This document shows, in pieces, positions 35,901 to 43,473 of a DNA stretch of 64,000 nt; positions within the stretch are counted from its first letter, which is position 1; each line of letters opens with the position of its first letter. The notes under the pieces are model-generated. The model made no database searches. It had not been told where the DNA came from and was given only the letters and a program-made list of their open reading frames with translations. Location: positions 34,650,598 through 34,714,597 of the forward strand of contig NC_069138.1 in NCBI RefSeq assembly GCF_026914265.1, read 5' to 3'. Source of the DNA: Mya arenaria (taxonomy: Eukaryota > Mollusca > Bivalvia > Myida > Myidae). The position numbers were made by a program, and so were the translations under genes.

Positions 35901-37178
35901 TGAGTCTCTTTGTAAACACCGCTAAAATAGAGTGTAATAAGTGAGTGTGAGTCCAGACTCAGACTTGAGACCGTTCGTATCACGGCCCCAGATAATTATG
36001 CAGCTTATGTATGTAAATGTTATCCCCATCGTTTCTTCGATAATTATTACATAATACTAGTAATGTTTTTTTCGCTCATTGAATACCTCTGTGGTGTCCC
36101 TTATTAAGGCGATTCTAAGGCATTAACCTCACATTTTGTTGATCAAATTGTGTACTGTTGTTGTTGGCGTCGTCGTCCATATCTCCAAAACCGTTCAATA
36201 TATTTAATGAAACTTGGTACACATATTTAAAGAGACAATGGCTGTTGATCCTTTTACTTCTCAACACTGATAACTGTGACTTTTCAAGTTTGTACATCTG
36301 TGTTCTCTACAATATTGCAGGATCCAGTACCACATCAGCGCGTACGTGCTTCACACCTTAAACCTACTGCTGGGATACCTGCTCATGTTGGCGGTGATGA
36401 CCTTTGACGCCTACATCTTTATAGCTGTGATGCTAGGTAATAGTTAGATGACATGAAGTAGTATATTAATGATTAAGAATGGGCGGAGTAAGCGTCGCAA
36501 ATCTGACGCAGGGAGTTTGTACCTGATGAGTGGCAGTAGGCGGATCTTTAAACACCCGCGAAAGTTAAAAATTTTAACGATTAAGCCTAGTTAACTTAAG
36601 TAATACCAATCTGCTATTCCATTGGCTGACAATGTTGGTTGTTTTTGTAAGTATGGTATAAACTCATAAACTAGGACATGAAAAACCGCATAATAAATTT
36701 AGCTCAATACGAATTTTGTGGTATTTGTGGTTGAATAACAACTTTGTTTTAAATTTGGTTATTTTGAATGCCTGTATTTCGTTTCATAATTGTGTTAGCT
36801 TGTATTAACACATAACGGAACTGGGTTGTTTCATATTGGTTTTGTTTTAACCTTCATAATACTCGCCTAACTAATTGACAAAACACTGTTTTGTTACTAA
36901 CAGAGCTTCAAATAATGATTGCTGTTGAACACAATACATGCTAATAGGTCAACTAGCGGATACATCTGAACACAAATGTCTCTATTTCAGGCTCAGGAGT
37001 TGGGTACTTCGTATTTGGTGCTGTGAACGCCCGAAACCGCCTCTTGTTTACCAGACTGCAGACAGAAGTGTATACTTCCCCTCACAACAGCCAGACAGGA
37101 CTTACAAACGCTTCTTACACACCGCCCGGAAATGACGCCAATAGTAGGAACAGTGGTGACGTCACTGAAATTAGTTGA
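11904..37178 (+). CDS. SLC31A / CTR-family high-affinity copper transporter (5 exons)
   Basis: Exons are 11904-11993, 20343-20412, 27554-27767, 36321-36436 and 36991-37178; they join in frame to 678 nt (225 aa, TGA stop). The product is a plasma-membrane Cu(I) importer of three transmembrane helices that works as a trimer. The N-terminus has the expected Met cluster (MMKNMSMKMK, residues 21-30). The aromatic stretch before TM1 (LFFEGWHFQGTGG) matches the family. TM1 is about residues 56-78. TM2 (about 131-153) carries the copper-filter MxxxM (Met147, Met151) after the conserved His136. TM3 has GxxxG (Gly164, Gly168) in GSGVGYFVFG. The cytoplasmic TM1-TM2 loop is Ser/Thr-rich (about 85-120). 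The C-terminus is a longer tail without the HCH motif of human CTR1. The 25-kb span comes from repeat-filled introns. The exon 3 donor (AG|GTTGGT) is weak, but the better-looking site 4 nt downstream would break the frame. Confidence 0.93.
12058..12360. mobile_element. MITE with TGCACCAGTCAATTGTAACC termini, copy 1
   Basis: It begins ATGCACCAGTCAATTGTAAC and ends with the reverse complement (GTTACAATTGACTGGTGCAT). The interior is C/G-rich (CCCCCAGG, GGGGGGGG) with CCCGCTATTCCCC-type motifs. The second full copy is at 20460-20706, and one terminus recurs alone near 21893-21915. It is a non-coding insertion in intron 1. Confidence 0.85.
12361..12740. other. Intron 1 sequence, nothing recognised
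   Basis: No exon or named repeat could be supported between the MITE and the tandem block that follows. Confidence 0.4.
12760..13140 (+). repeat. Core tandem units of a HINE-like element (partial)
   Basis: About two and a half copies of a roughly 155-bp unit (TTTTCATGCGATTTCTACCA, CACAGATTGATGATCAT, ATTGCCCTTTGCTTATTTTA). The same unit forms the core of the complete element that starts at 13141, so this is an older partial copy or part of a nested arrangement. Confidence 0.75.
13141..13975 (+). mobile_element. HINE/pearl-like non-autonomous element, copy 1
   Basis: One end is ATCCCCCGCCTTGAAAAGGC followed by GAGGGGAT, a hairpin-forming terminus. Next comes a GT-rich microsatellite (13196-13240), then about four copies of a roughly 155-bp core. 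The other end is ATGAGGCGGGGGATATAGC, with homology continuing through GACCGCTCTTGTT. A related element lies in opposite orientation at 41730-42502. Terminal hairpin plus microsatellite plus tandem core recalls the mollusc pearl and DINE-1/HINE types. The class is inferred. Confidence 0.7.
14356..14546 (+). repeat. Left LTR of the TRIM-like element
   Basis: About 191 bp, TG...CA-type ends, diverged from the right LTR by scattered substitutions and short indels, which implies some age. Confidence 0.7.
14652..14844 (+). repeat. Right LTR of the TRIM-like element
   Basis: About 193 bp, directly preceded by the purine-rich tract at 14638-14648. It ends in GCATGTTACA. Confidence 0.7.
14845..15642. 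other. Intron 1 sequence, nothing recognised
   Basis: AT-rich. Short open frames occur on both strands without domain similarity. Confidence 0.4.
15643..17778. mobile_element. 2.1-kb interval bounded by inverted ATTTTAAAGGGACT..ACACCAG termini
   Basis: The left end reads TTTTAAAGGGACTGTACACC followed by AGACTGGC. The right end, reversed, reads TTTTAAAGGGACTTAACACC followed by AGATGGTCC. Inverted termini of this type suggest a non-autonomous DNA transposon, but the two ends could also be separate insertions. A tRNA-derived unit lies near the left end. Confidence 0.55.
15772..15858 (-). other. tRNA-derived Pol III-like unit (SINE head or tRNA relic)
   Basis: Read on the minus strand, TGGCACAGTGG matches the tRNA A-box and GTTTCGAACC matches the B-box at a tRNA-like distance. 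The ends pair as a tRNA-like acceptor only weakly. A T run follows immediately (plus-strand A run at 15769-15779), as expected for a Pol III terminator. It is probably the head of a SINE or a decayed tRNA copy, not a functional tRNA gene. Confidence 0.5.
18149..18516. mobile_element. MITE with AAAGCTGCACTCTCACAGAT termini
   Basis: Starts AAAGCTGCACTCTCACAGAT and ends with the imperfect complement (AATCTGTGAGACTGTGCAGC then TTTT). Inner segments also pair: TTTTTGTCTTGGAACGAGC faces TTTCCAAGACAAAAAATAA. It is a whole-length hairpin of about 368 bp without coding capacity. Confidence 0.8.
18517..20342. other. Intron 1 3' part, nothing recognised
   Basis: AT-rich sequence running to the exon 2 acceptor (TTCTGTTTCAG at 20332-20342). 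No exon or named repeat was supported. Confidence 0.4.
20343..20412 (+). CDS. Copper transporter exon 2
   Basis: Encodes residues 31-53 plus the first base of Gly54, between a pyrimidine-rich acceptor and the donor GTACTC. The segment LFFEGWHF precedes TM1 and is characteristic of CTR proteins. Confidence 0.88.
20460..20706. mobile_element. MITE with TGCACCAGTCAATTG termini, copy 2
   Basis: Starts ATGCACCAGTCAATTGGTTG and ends GGTTACAATTGACTGGTGCA followed by T. The interior is G-rich with GCGGGGAATGGGCC. It abuts the left end of the 5.5-kb element directly, so one inserted next to the other. Confidence 0.8.
20724..21112. repeat. CCATGGT palindromic array, left arm
   Basis: Dense repeats of ACCATGGTCGACCATGGTCT type, mixed with GTACCGTGGG and GTTTTTGACGG pieces. 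Nearly every unit is its own palindrome, so open frames exist on both strands but are not genes. Confidence 0.85.
21470..21815. repeat. TGTTCTTGAACTG dispersed short-repeat array, left
   Basis: Repeated GAACAGTTCAAGAA, TGTTCTTGAACTG, AAGAACAGTTC and TATGAACTTT words in both orientations; AT-rich and irregular. The counterpart is at 25245-25470. Confidence 0.7.
21893..21915 (-). repeat. Solo terminus of the TGCACCAGTC MITE family
   Basis: GTGGTTACAACTGGCTGGTG followed by CAT matches the right terminus of the MITEs at 12058-12360 and 20460-20706. No matching partner end was found nearby. Confidence 0.6.
22077..22320. mobile_element. MITE with GTCACATTGCCTGGATACAG termini
   Basis: Begins GCTGGTCACATTGCCTGG and ends with the near-exact complement CCAGGCAATGTGACGAGC. 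The interior is almost pure A/T (TATTTTTTATATATA). It is nested in the core of the 5.5-kb element. Confidence 0.8.
22430..22540 (+). promoter_or_regulatory. Promoter-like patch and putative first exon inside the 5.5-kb element
   Basis: A locally CpG-containing stretch with CGCCCGCCATTTTTG (YY1-like) near 22480 ends in a strong donor (TTTAAG|GTAAGT, boundary at 22540). Possible downstream exons are 23576-23672 and 23968 onward. No ATG-initiated long frame is present. Confidence 0.35.
22840..23512. mobile_element. Possible nested element with GGCAGCGATGCAAAAG inverted ends
   Basis: CCGGCAGCGATGCAAAAGTG near 22841 is complemented by CTTTTGCATCGCTGCC near 23484-23501, with AAGGTCAAAA/CCTTGACC pieces beyond. 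It is bounded as a roughly 670-bp TIR element and lies in what would be the first intron of the putative transcript. Confidence 0.55.
23576..24190 (+). other. Putative spliced exons of a non-coding or short-ORF transcript
   Basis: Exon-like block 23576-23672 lies between TATTTTAG and GTGAGT. A second block starts at 23968 after TTTTTCAG. The second block holds a short frame (23976-24104, 42 codons, basic and Cys-containing, MDVKVSDNERLPELRKDHFN at its start) that matches nothing I recognise. It could be a lncRNA, a decayed gene or chance. Confidence 0.3.
24258..24420. repeat. GTTCATGAAC inverted-repeat cluster
   Basis: AACTATTCATGAAT near 24269 pairs with ATTCATGAATAGTT near 24400, and several GTTCATGAACT words lie between them. 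The block can fold into a hairpin. Confidence 0.6.
24430..25244. other. 5.5-kb element interior, no gene seen
   Basis: AT-rich. A CTGTAAGAGCGCAGTAGGGC segment near 24819 has a partly complementary partner near 24895 (CCCTACTGCG), which suggests another small hairpin insertion. Confidence 0.4.
25245..25470. repeat. TGTTCTTGAACTG array, right, with 58-bp tandem duplication
   Basis: Repeats of AAGAACTGT and TTGTTCTTGAACTGTTC. A roughly 58-bp unit (starting AAGAAATGTGCATGAATTG) is duplicated almost exactly at 25319 and 25377. Confidence 0.75.
25544..25576. repeat. (AT)n microsatellite
   Basis: Uninterrupted AT dinucleotide run inside the 5.5-kb element. Confidence 0.9.
25794..26200. repeat. CCATGGT palindromic array, right arm
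   Basis: Repeats of GACCATGGTCTACCATGGTA type, mirror of the left array. A nested hairpin element lies within it. Confidence 0.85.
25948..26138. mobile_element. Nested hairpin element with ACGTCAAATGGCCGCCCCAC termini
   Basis: TAACGTCAAATGGCCGCCCC near 25952 is complemented by GGGGCGGCCATTTGACGTAA near 26112. The interior is itself CCATGGT repeat. The precise inverted ends suggest a small element that shares or spreads the satellite. Confidence 0.65.
26219..26990. other. Intron 2 sequence, nothing recognised
   Basis: AT-rich, without supported exons or named repeats. Confidence 0.4.
26991..27442. mobile_element. Possible MITE with GTTAAAGAGACTCGCTCATG termini
   Basis: The left end GTTAAAGAGACTCGCTCATG has an imperfect complement at the right (ATGAGCGTTTCCCTTTAAAG). 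It is about 450 bp, immediately upstream of exon 3. Confidence 0.5.
27554..27767 (+). CDS. Copper transporter exon 3 (TM1 and loop)
   Basis: Acceptor TTATTCCCAG. Encodes residues 54-124 plus two bases of Arg125: TM1 (CCVMIFVLTILLEAGKAVIF) and a Ser/Thr-rich cytoplasmic loop. The donor GTTGGT is atypical; the GTGAGG 4 nt further would shift frame and destroy TM2. Confidence 0.88.
28180..28740. repeat. Diverged GGTTAAGGTTTTGCATGTAA repeats
   Basis: Several copies of GGTTAAGGTTTTGC, two of them in direct tandem near 28173-28220 (CGTCACACCTTGGTTAAGGT) and others near 28386, 28582 and 28710. They look like the core of an old element. Confidence 0.6.
29131..30864 (+). mobile_element. HINE-like element with GGTCAAGGTCACAGTGACC core repeats
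   Basis: Ends are ATTATGCCCCCC at left and GGGGGGCATAAT at right. The left terminus forms a hairpin (CCCCTTCGAAGAAGAGGGG) and is followed by a GGTC/GTCG microsatellite (29167-29217). About nine diverged copies of a roughly 150-bp unit follow, each with AAGGTCAAGGTCACAGTGAC and CCCATGGCCCTCAAACTTGA. The terminal-hairpin, microsatellite and tandem-core order is the same as in the 13-kb element. Short frames (29435-30223) are by-products of the repeat. Confidence 0.75.
31071..31390 (+). repeat. Dispersed repeat GTGCACTCTTACTCCC, copy 1
   Basis: Shares GCACTCTTACTCCC, AATAAGATTTNCCACAA, TCTTGTTATCAGTAATAAAT and ATAAATGCATTATT with 34308-34690. About 320 bp, same orientation, same intron. Confidence 0.8.
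31655..31995 (+). repeat. Tandem GGTCAAAGGTCAA repeat block
   Basis: About three diverged units of roughly 130 bp with GGGTCAAAGGTCAA, GAGCTGAAAATCCGTTTCC and CCCATAGACCT. Related in style to, but distinct from, the 29-30 kb core. Confidence 0.7.
32650..33000 (+). repeat. Tandem block with TAGGAAGAGTTT units
   Basis: Three diverged units of about 130 bp, each with GTATGTAGGAAGAGTTT and CTTTTATGGGAT. Open frames through it are incidental. Confidence 0.65.
33210..33592 (+). repeat. (GTT)n/(GTC)n microsatellite
   Basis: Long trinucleotide tract of GTT, GTC and GGC. The poly-Thr and poly-Ser/Leu frames over it are artefacts. Confidence 0.95.
34308..34690 (+). repeat. Dispersed repeat GTGCACTCTTACTCCC, copy 2
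   Basis: Second copy of the repeat at 31071-31390. It carries an extra segment near 34420-34490 (GAAGGATACC to ATGAGACGATAG) that copy 1 lacks. Confidence 0.8.
34691..36320. other. Intron 3 3' part, nothing recognised
   Basis: AT-rich sequence up to the exon 4 acceptor (CAATATTGCAG). Small palindromic stretch near 35860-35895 (CACGTGACAC, CTACGTAGTAG). No exon supported. Confidence 0.4.
36321..36436 (+). CDS. Copper transporter exon 4 (TM2)
   Basis: Encodes the end of Arg125 to the first base of Gly164, including His136, the MxxxM pair Met147/Met151 and the start of TM3. Donor GTAATA. Confidence 0.92.
36991..37178 (+). CDS. Copper transporter exon 5 (TM3 and tail)
   Basis: Acceptor CTATTTCAG. 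Encodes GSGVGYFVFG and a hydrophilic C-terminal tail with Asn/Ser/Thr-rich sequence, ending EIS and TGA. The 3' UTR likely follows; AATAAA occurs near 38028, but the true poly(A) site is not certain. Confidence 0.9.
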
Positions 37179-38549
37179 CACGCGATCCTACGTGTGCTCA
37201 TGTTAATGCAATGTGTATTGTATTGATGAGAACTAATTAATTCACAGAGGATGCAACAGTACATTTTGTGGTGTCATAGTGAACAACGAAGTGATTATTG
37301 ACTACGCTTTATTAAAACATACAACAAAGTTCAGTGAACATACATTATGTACGTAATCATGTCATCGTCGTCATCGAAACGAAGAGTATTCATGTGCAGT
37401 GAATGTGTATGCAACAAAGCAACCCATTGCGTCCACCACATCATGAACGGATGGATGTATTTATGGAGAAAGCATTGCTTCCACTGATTTGCTGCTCGGT
37501 TTCTTGCCTCTAGTCCGGTTGTTACGAAACAACTTTATTTTCATAAACATGGTGCCATTTTTGAACAATCTGATAACTGAACAAGGATATAATTATGTGT
37601 CTGTATTAAGCTACATGATGTGTTTTAAATGACCATATTTATTAATATTACATGTATGTAATAATGACAGACAAAGTAGCATATCAACTTGACATTAGTG
37701 AAAGTACACACGTATAATGATTCTGTTACTGTTATTGTTTTGTTCTATACTACTTTGTCGTATAATGAACAAAAGTAGTATTTAGCTAATTTTAGTTCTG
37801 CAATACTTTAAACAGCAGAGAATTGCTATTACATTTATTTTGTCTATGAATTGCCTTAAAGGGTAAATGTGAACTTAAATGGGTTCTATTATGTCAAAGC
37901 TAGTTTATGTTTCTAAGAAATTCGTCTCGAAATAATTGTTAACATAAGTTAAGTGTTATACCATTATTGTATTAAAGTATGATGATTTAACTAATTGGCA
38001 TTGTTTACTAACTTATTTGCTAGTATTAATAAAGGTATACCACCCATCATTAGGATGCAAAGATGTTTGAGTGCATTTAGGTATTAACATCAGATTATTT
38101 ATATGTTTAAAATTTTATTATTTTGCATGGATTATATTTTGAATAACACCCTAAAGACAATACTTTTATGATATGATGTATTAAAATGATGTTTTAAAGT
38201 GTAACTTGTAATTTTATTAATTTGTTTCTTAAAAAAACCCATAATGTCTTTATTAAAAATGGGGCTTGGTAAAAATTGAAAAAAAAATCAAATTTAAAAT
38301 TTTGGAATTGAAATCGAAATTTTACCAATAGCAATCGTGATGCATGGCCTCTATTCATTTGAAATGTAATTAAAACAATGTCTAATGATGCCGAAGTTTA
38401 AGTTTATACCCGTTAGGGGACAAAAGTAATTATATGTTCTTGCTTATTAGTCAGCAACATAATTTATTAGACTCTATGGGAAACTATAACTAATAGTTAC
38501 ACTACATATGCTAGTACGGCATAAATATGACAGTTTATTATATTATGCT

Positions 38550-38945
38550 TTTTGGTGGTTTATAGAGATTTTTCAGTGAAATAAAATGATTTTTCACTTT
38601 TTTGAAAAGTGAAAATTTTGAGATTTGCAAATGTTTTGAAATTGAATCCCACATTGGGTTCCAATCAAACGTCAGCGCACACAGGGCTGGGACACAAATT
38701 CAACGACGTCATTTCCGAATTGACGTTACGTGTGCATACAAATTGGCGCGTTTTTCTAAAAAAAGTCTTAATTCCAATTTTGGGCATGAAAACAAAATAG
38801 TGATTGTTTGTTTCACTGTCAAATAGGAATATGTTTTATCTTGTGAACATGTCACTCCTGGCTTTGCCACTCGTGAAATACAAGTTTTTTTGCGCTCACT
38901 CGGTGGAATATATTTTGATATCACACTGAAACAAACAATTATCCT
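38550..38945. mobile_element. Segment present in duplication copy A only
   Basis: Bracketed by sequence shared with copy B (GGGAAACTATAACTA before, TGTTGGC and GTTTGTGAG after). It contains a hairpin (TTTTTCACTTTTTTGAAAAG) and ends with ATCACACTGAAACA, weakly complementary to TTTCAGTGAAATA at its start. It is probably a small transposon that inserted after the duplication. Confidence 0.55.
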
Positions 38946-39419
38946 CTATATTAAATATTTATGTTGGCGTTCTAATTTGTAAGGTTTGTGAGTTTTTTTG
39001 TACTTAAAAACGCCGAAATAGTGTGTATCCTGTGTTGTTCTATTTCATACTCTTGTTCTATTATGTTTTGTTTGAAAAAAGATGTCTTCCTACTTGTATA
39101 CTTTGTGTTTTCTTGTCAAGTTGTGAATAATTATATTTATAGCATTCAAATGCAATTGTTAGTCACACATTTAACTTACATTTGTTTAAATGGCAATAAA
39201 TTGTTTCATCATCGAAGGTGCGTTTAGTAATATTTTGCTTCACCGTTATGTGGAAAGAACAATCGAGCTATAACTGTTGCGTCAGCGATCACCATTGTAC
39301 GGGCAGGAACATTATTTTAAGTATATATAAACAAAAAACAAAAGAGAAAATTCACATTTTCGTATTTTCGATAACTAGCATTGCTTGATAACGTTTGTCA
39401 TAAAGAGTGCTAGTTTTTA

Positions 39420-39740
39420 TGAGCTATAAAGTTCAGTAACTTTGATCAGTCGTCAACACAAAGTCCAGTCACTTGGACAAGTTGTCCTTTAAATGTTTAT
39501 ATCACTTGGACAAATCGTCCAAGGCAGTAACGGGCAGTAACAGTTTCTTTTCAAGTCTATACACTGACAACGAAAACAGAATATACACATACAAAATGTA
39601 TTCATATCTTTGAAAATAGCCATTTTGCTAATGTTTACCCTACGAGCTGCTCAATTCTAAATGAGTTATACAATTCTTTAACTTGAATAAGTCTTCGACA
39701 CAAAGTTCAGTCACTGGAACAAGTTAACAAAGTTAAATAG
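39420..39740. repeat. Degenerate CAGTCACTTGGACAAGT repeats
   Basis: Several imperfect copies of ACAAAGTTCAGTCACTTGGA downstream of the IFI44-like stop. One or two matching copies lie at 63290-63330 in the duplicated segment, so copy A has expanded or copy B contracted. Confidence 0.6.
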
Positions 39741-39880
39741 TTTGAAGTGTTCATCAACGAAAAGGTCCTTCAATTGTACAAGTAGTCTGTATAAATCTTC
39801 CGGCACTTGGAAAATAGTACCAGCGTGGTCAAATCGCCGGGTTTCAGTCACACTGGATTTATTTTCCACACGAAGTTCAT

Positions 39881-40230
39881 CTACTTTGAAGACTCATCCA
39901 CACACTCGGAGCCGCAAACCTCCACAAGTTCTCTGCCAGGTTTGTTACTAGCGGATTCTCTCTTCATCAGCAAATTTTCCACTCCATCTTCGGCAGCATA
40001 AAGAATTTGTTGAAAAGCAAGCAGAGCCAGACAATTTATCTTCTCATCGGAGGCGACTTCACATTCATAGTTCTTCACGGGATGGATTGAGTTTCGCGGA
40101 AGTCCAAGAAGATCTGATGCTTTCTTAACACTCTCTGCAACTTGGGCGCTCTTGAAGACGGTTGACAAATCCCCGCCAAGTTCAGGGTCTATCAGTTCAA
40201 TGTGAGTCAAGAGGATTGCTTGAGATACGC
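39881..40230 (-). CDS. IFI44-like exon 6
   Basis: Acceptor ATATTTCAG. Encodes LLTHIELIDPEL to the C-terminus (VDESSK). The paralogous exon at 63475-63809 is about 90% identical at the protein level by eye. Confidence 0.92.
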
Positions 40231-43200
40231 CTGAAATATGATACCATAAAAGACATATGTTGTTACAACGCCCAAATTAATTAGTATATACTTAGTAGTA
40301 ATCACGAGAACTGGGACAATAATTGTATACGTTAGACTAAGCATATTATGGGCCTAATTATACATAAAATCAAATTAACTTAAAAAAAAACCTAAACATT
40401 TCTTACATTAATTATAGGAAGCATACGCATACAGGTTGAGTTGTCCCTGACCTTTTCCCTACATCAATATTCCATACAAATTGCACATCGGAACTCCTCG
40501 GCAATTTTCCATCGAAAACATCCTCGGATGTATATATGGACGGTTTACAATGTCAGAAATCTTAACATTTAACTACACTGCAAGTAGATCGCAAAGTAAT
40601 TTCAAATTAGCAGTTAACCTTTATGACTTTACTTTCGGGATTCTTAATTATTTATGCAATGAAACACTTCACTGGCAATCAATTGAAACGCAGATATACA
40701 AAATACACTTAAAAACACTATAATAATACATACTATTATGAACTACTTCTACTGATGAACCGGCATACATCCGGGATTGTTTGCGATGGAAATTAACCGA
40801 GGAGTTCCGAATGACAAATTGCATTCAACAAAATTCTAGTTACCTTTCCTGATACAGAACATTTTCAAGGCACGAAGCTTCTGCAGTATTTCAGCGGACA
40901 GACCGTCAAGGGACGAAGCGTCCAGCACAAAAACCACGCAGTGGGTCTTGTCTTCAAGGTTGGGCCGCAAGACGAAATGCGAATCGTCCAGTGATAACTC
41001 GACTTCGGGATTAAACTTTAATGGATAATTCAAAAGTAAAACAAGGGGTGACACAGGAGTGTTACAAATGTCCCGGACGGATATACATGTAACATATTTG
41101 CTGAATAAAAGTTTGATTAGAATCCCATTTATCTTAACAAAGGTTTTAAAATAGTGCTCTATAAATATGTAAAGATTGATTGAATATCAGGTAAAAAATA
41201 ACGTTGCATATTTGTTTTAAAATGATATGTGGCTACAAAATCCATCCGGTGCAACATTGACCACGAAATGTGACCTTGAACTCTGCACGCGATACACTTT
41301 CCACTGAAAAATATGCCTTGAGTACATGAGCTTGTTTTAATTTCAGCAAAACTGTTGTAAAACACCAATGTTTGTGCATGTATTTGCCTATTAAAACTAA
41401 CATTTATACTGTCGCCTATACGTTTTTATTTTAAAAAAGCAAAGCTTTGGATGAAGGGCTAATGTTATAATTGTAAAAAAGTAAAAAAAAATATTCATAT
41501 TATTTTGACCTGAAGGGCTAATGTTATAATTGTAAAAAAGTAAAAAAAAATATTCATATTATTTTGACCTTCACCTCATAATATTCTGGCATATGTCCTT
41601 GTACAAGGTGCTTGTACTCCGTCAAATCCAGGCATGCCTTGTTTGATATTCCTCGTGTGTCACACAGCTTGAAACTCAGAAGTCCACAAGCCTCCGTCTT
41701 CACCGTGTATGGGTGATACTGGAAATACAACAAGAGCGGTCACATACAGCTATATCCCCCGCCTCATGGGTGCATTTTTTTGTAACGAAAGCCATTCAAT
41801 AGTAATGGTAGTTTCTCAGGAACATAAGAAATGCGTAAAATTAAGAAAGGGCAATAACTCTTTCAAAAAAGGTCAAATTGCAAAAGCCTGACAATATGCG
41901 CTGCGTCACTATATAATCATAAACGTAAAAGGAGTTGCGAAGAAACCAATTTTAAATGTAAAAAAGGGCAATAACTCTTTCAAAAATGGTTGAATCGCAA
42001 AAGCCCGACAATATGCGCTGCGTCACTTTATAGTCATCAATCTGTTAAAGTTTGGTAGAAAACGCATGAAAAACGTAAGAGGAGTTGCGAAGAAACCAAT
42101 TTTAAATGTAAAATAAGCTAAGGGCAATAACTCTTTCAAAAATGGTCAAATCACAAAAGCCAGACAATATGCGCTGCTTCACTTTATGATCATCAATCTG
42201 TTAAAGTTTGGTAGAATTCGCATGAAAAACGTAAGAGCAGTGGCGAAGAAGCCAATTTTAAATGTAAAAAAAGCAAAAGGCAATAACTCTTTCAAAAATG
42301 GTCGAATCGGGAAAGCCCGACAATATGCGCTGCTTCACTTTATGATCATCAATCTGTGAAAGTTTGGTAGATATCGCATGAGAAATGAAAGAGGAGATGC
42401 AAAGAAATGAATGTGGGACAGACGGACGCACACACGGACGCACGCACGCACGGAAGCGCGCCTACCATTACTATATCCCCTCGCCTTTTCAAGGCGGGGG
42501 ATAAAATATAATGACTCGATACTCAAATAAGGTTCTAAAATGATACGAAGTCTATATCAGAATGCTAAATTGGTGTTTGATATGTGTAACGGTATTGTGG
42601 TTTTGACCAGGGGCCGAGTTTGCACAGCGACGAAGAAGCGGACGACAAAAAAGGCTTTGATAACAACTTTTTTCTACGAGTTAAAAATCTAACCTCTGTT
42701 TAACCACTACCACTCTGCAAGAAGGACTGATACCTTACCTTTAATGATGATACTCATGCAATTTCTAGATGTGAAAGAGAATTCGTTATGTTACATTGCC
42801 TTCATTAAACATACCGTATTTGTGACGCTTGTATCCCCTTTCCCACATGCGGCCCTGTGACTAACCCGGCCCTGGAAGGCGGTCATTATCGTGTTACAGT
42901 AACTGGACTTGCCGGAACCAACAAGTCCAAAAAGGGTCAGTCTGTAGCCGGCCATTTTCGCTTTTCTTGGAGTTTTTTGGCCCTGAATTGCTGTAGTAAG
43001 TTCAGAAAGTGTCTGTAAGGAATTTGAAAATGACGGTCACAGTGAGACCCAGTAACACAAATGTACTCACATTAGAATCTCAGTCTCAATAATATATCAT
43101 TTTTACCACGAAACTTCAAAATATATTGAAACTGTATATTTTCTTATTCTTTTCAAAAACATACGTTATCATAGAATGTGTTTTTCGTAAACATGTGGCC

Positions 43201-43429
43201 GAGTATAAGTATTGTAATATTCTAAGTTTTAATTTTTAATCATTTTACGTCACTAAAAAAAAAATTAAATCAATGACTACAATATCGTATATCGTTTTTA
43301 CGAGTTTTTTGTTCTTATAACACGGGGTAAAATAAGATAGGTAGACCTTGTCGTTCAGGTCAGGAACTGTTCGCCAGCTTCTGTCCAGTTGAACGTCTGA
43401 TTCCCTTCCTTCTGAAAATCAAAACAACG

Positions 43430-43473
<44 letters not shown>

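Larger units (their letters stand above)
38027..40400. repeat. Segmental duplication, copy A (IFI44-like 3' exon plus flank)
   Basis: Sequence from about 38027 through the last IFI44-like exon is matched in order by 59580-63960. Shared landmarks are GGATGCAAAGATGT/GGAAGCAAAGATGT, GAATAACACC, CTATGGGAAACTATAACTA, TCTTGTCAAGTTGTGAATAA and the exon itself. Copy A carries a roughly 390-bp extra segment (about 38550-38945); copy B carries a 2.65-kb insertion. Confidence 0.85.
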
